From Okeania sp. SIO1I7 (GTDB taxonomy: Bacteria > Cyanobacteriota > Cyanobacteriia > Cyanobacteriales > Microcoleaceae): DNA of 64,000 nt. Below, one piece after another: positions 63,925 through 64,000 of this stretch (the first letter of the stretch is position 1; each line of letters opens with the position of its first letter). A model generated the notes under the pieces. The model made no database searches. It was not told where the DNA came from and saw only the letters and a program-made list of their open reading frames with translations. Position numbers and translations under genes: made by a program. The stretch spans positions 185,963 through 249,962 of the forward strand of contig JAAHGF010000008.1 in the NCBI GenBank assembly GCA_010672585.1, read 5' to 3'.

Positions 63925-64000
63925 ATGAGTCGTCTACCTGCGATCGCCAACCCTCAACGTCAACCATACCCAAGTGATATGAGTGACTCAGAATGGCAAA
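63925..64000 (+). CDS. Start of an IS5-like transposase (cut by window edge)
   Basis: The ATG at 63925 begins MSRLPAIANPQRQPYPSDMS followed by DSEWQ. The 'YPSDMSDSEWQ' start is typical of IS5-family (IS1031/IS427 group) transposase ORFs. The frame runs off the window. The element's left end should lie in 63836-63924, within or next to the TnpB remnant. Confidence 0.7.
   Translation, partial: MSRLPAIANPQRQPYPSDMSDSEWQ

Overview
The window looks like the chromosome of a filamentous, non-compact cyanobacterium, probably a marine Oscillatoriales/Microcoleaceae relative (Okeania, Trichodesmium or Lyngbya type). The grounds are AT-rich DNA, frequent HIP1 palindromes (GCGATCGC), cyanobacterial families (DUF29, Uma2, DUF4351, SLH, CHAT-TPR, NACHT-pentapeptide, a phycobilisome-like protein) and long intergenic stretches full of short repeats. 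The genus is an inference; no rRNA, tRNA or CRISPR array is visible. || Layout. 0-3.8 kb: end of a P-type Ca2+ ATPase, then toxin-antitoxin debris (decayed YefM/YoeB-like pair, nucleotidyltransferase-like gene, intact VapBC-like pair, Uma2). 4.6-6.3 kb: SbmA/YddA-like ABC exporter. 7-15.3 kb: enzyme-like genes (two hydrolase paralogues with altered catalytic sites around a DUF29 gene, an SDR with a Tyr-x6-Lys motif, a second DUF29, a quinone-oxidoreductase-like MDR, a DUF3598-like protein, a third alpha/beta hydrolase). 16.1-21.5 kb: a terminal oxidase locus of the alternative (ARTO) type: two DUF2231 membrane proteins, ctaC without CuA ligands, A2-type ctaD, ctaE, followed by a GMC oxidoreductase. 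25-29.5 kb: response regulator, large acidic protein, Fur regulator. 30.4-33.9 kb: giant NACHT-pentapeptide protein. 34.8-40.4 kb: DUF4212/acetate-type symporter pair and a second symporter copy that lost its partner. 40.9-42.6 kb: ten tandem ~54-bp repeats upstream of a 2-oxoglutarate oxygenase that strongly resembles bacterial ethylene-forming enzyme. 44-51 kb: SLH protein, SDR, MntA with decayed HepT, KAP NTPase. 51.4-56.8 kb: lysS and a CHAT-TPR protease-like protein with a small upstream partner. 57-64 kb: antitoxin/ParE pair between HIP1 hairpins, toxin/immunity-like remnants, a Uma2 gene split by a small mobile element, HEAT protein divergent from a phycobilisome-like protein, DUF4336, and TnpB and transposase pieces at the edge. 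|| Two themes connect the regions. First, small non-autonomous elements are dense: one family occurs five times with 4-bp target duplications, one copy supplies a gene's stop codon, and another kind splits Uma2. Second, three genes (ctaD, the KAP NTPase, a small membrane protein) have a duplicated 5' end upstream with other DNA in between. Many toxin-type genes carry nonsense codons while neighbouring genes remain intact, so the region is eroding as well as acquiring genes. The candidates I rank highest are the ethylene-forming-enzyme-like gene with its repeat array, the CuA-less oxidase locus, the CHAT-TPR pair and the orphan phycobilisome-like protein.
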